A DNA stretch of 7,468 nucleotides from an uncultured Bacteroidota bacterium (GTDB lineage Bacteria; Bacteroidota; Bacteroidia; Chitinophagales; Chitinophagaceae). The DNA lies in NCBI GenBank assembly GCA_903933765.1, contig CAIZLI010000206.1:1-7468 (forward strand), in the 5' to 3' direction. Both the position numbers and the translations under genes were made by a program. Below the pieces are notes generated by a model. It was given only the letters and a program-made list of their open reading frames with translations. It did no database searches and was not told the origin of the DNA. Of the stretch, positions 7,361 to 7,468 are shown piece after piece; position 1 is the first letter of the stretch; the number at the start of each line of letters is the position of its first letter.

Positions 7361-7468
7361 AATACTACATTAAATTTTATGCAGCATCCAATAGGAAAAG
7401 AAGTAGGGGGGCGATAAGTGTACCGTTTATTAGTTCTTTTCTCCTTTCGGATGGCAGGGTGAACAATA
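7361..7468 (-). promoter_or_regulatory. metH leader, possible 3' part of a cis-regulatory RNA (truncated by window edge)
   Basis: At least 108 bases precede the metH start, with no TAnnTTTG box in either the near or far part, so the promoter probably lies beyond the window and the transcript has a long leader. On the minus strand, a GAAA-loop hairpin (TCC-GAAA-GGA, 7451-7442) is followed at once by GAAAAGAA (7441-7434), which can pair perfectly over 8 bp with TTCTTTTC at 7402-7395. The second strand lies 35-42 bases before the ATG. A purine-rich strand ending a compact structure and able to pair with a downstream alternative partner is typical of the P1 3' strand of a riboswitch. SAM-I would suit metH, but its diagnostic core is outside the window and the usual GAUAAG ending is not present here (GAAAAG instead). 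Class unproven. Confidence 0.35.

Noticed and set aside
7365..7387. Tiny upstream frames in the metH leader: MLHKI-stop (7387-7370) and a start-stop ATGTAG (7370-7365)
   Set aside because: Too short to distinguish from chance in AT-rich sequence; MLHKI has no regulatory methionine run, so an attenuation leader peptide is not supported.
7361..7468. A cobalamin riboswitch as the metH leader
   Set aside because: Although CCTGCC appears near the window end, the conserved B12-box is not seen, and B12 repression of the B12-dependent synthase would make little sense. It is kept only as an alternative to test.
1..7468. CRISPR arrays, insertion sequences, tRNA or rRNA genes, phage or toxin-antitoxin modules
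   Set aside because: I saw no regularly spaced repeats, transposase motifs, terminal inverted repeats or tRNA-like cloverleaf. The genes are ordinary chromosomal housekeeping functions plus unknowns.

Overview
The window is an AT-rich stretch from a bacterium of the phylum Bacteroidota, most likely the Chitinophagaceae or a close relative. Three things point there: promoter-like -7 boxes of the TAnnTTTG type, genes with no recognisable Shine-Dalgarno sequence, and a methionine synthase split into two genes, an arrangement I recall from other Bacteroidota. The genus is inference.

Layout. Bases 1-50 (minus) hold the first 16 codons of an HU-type DNA-binding protein that runs off the window, with a promoter and an A-tract region upstream. 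Bases 310-2770 (minus) hold a tight three-gene cluster, read from 2770 down: a secreted protein of unknown function (458 aa), exodeoxyribonuclease III (256 aa) and a DUF4286-type small protein (100 aa), separated by only 6 and 4 bases. A 96-base divergent intergenic region (2771-2866) separates this cluster from a plus-strand TIGR00730/LOG-like nucleotide phosphoribohydrolase gene (2867-3613). That gene meets the 3' end of metH tail to tail, with the two stop codons sharing TTAA. Bases 3610-7360 (minus) hold cobalamin-dependent methionine synthase as two genes. The homocysteine methyltransferase module (337 aa) comes first, then, after 4 bases, the folate/B12/activation module (910 aa). The last 108 bases are the metH leader, which carries features suggesting the 3' part of a cis-regulatory RNA cut by the window edge.

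How the genes work together. The two metH products together make one complete methionine synthase: the first binds zinc and homocysteine, the second binds methyltetrahydrofolate and cobalamin and carries the reactivation domain. Exonuclease III is a base-excision repair enzyme. Its link to the secreted protein and the DUF4286 protein is only co-transcription, and no shared pathway is visible.

Novelty. I see no clear undescribed multi-gene system. The points most worth checking are the possible truncated riboswitch at 7361-7468, the metH split that depends on one base in an AAAA run, and the unknown secreted protein heading the exonuclease III operon.
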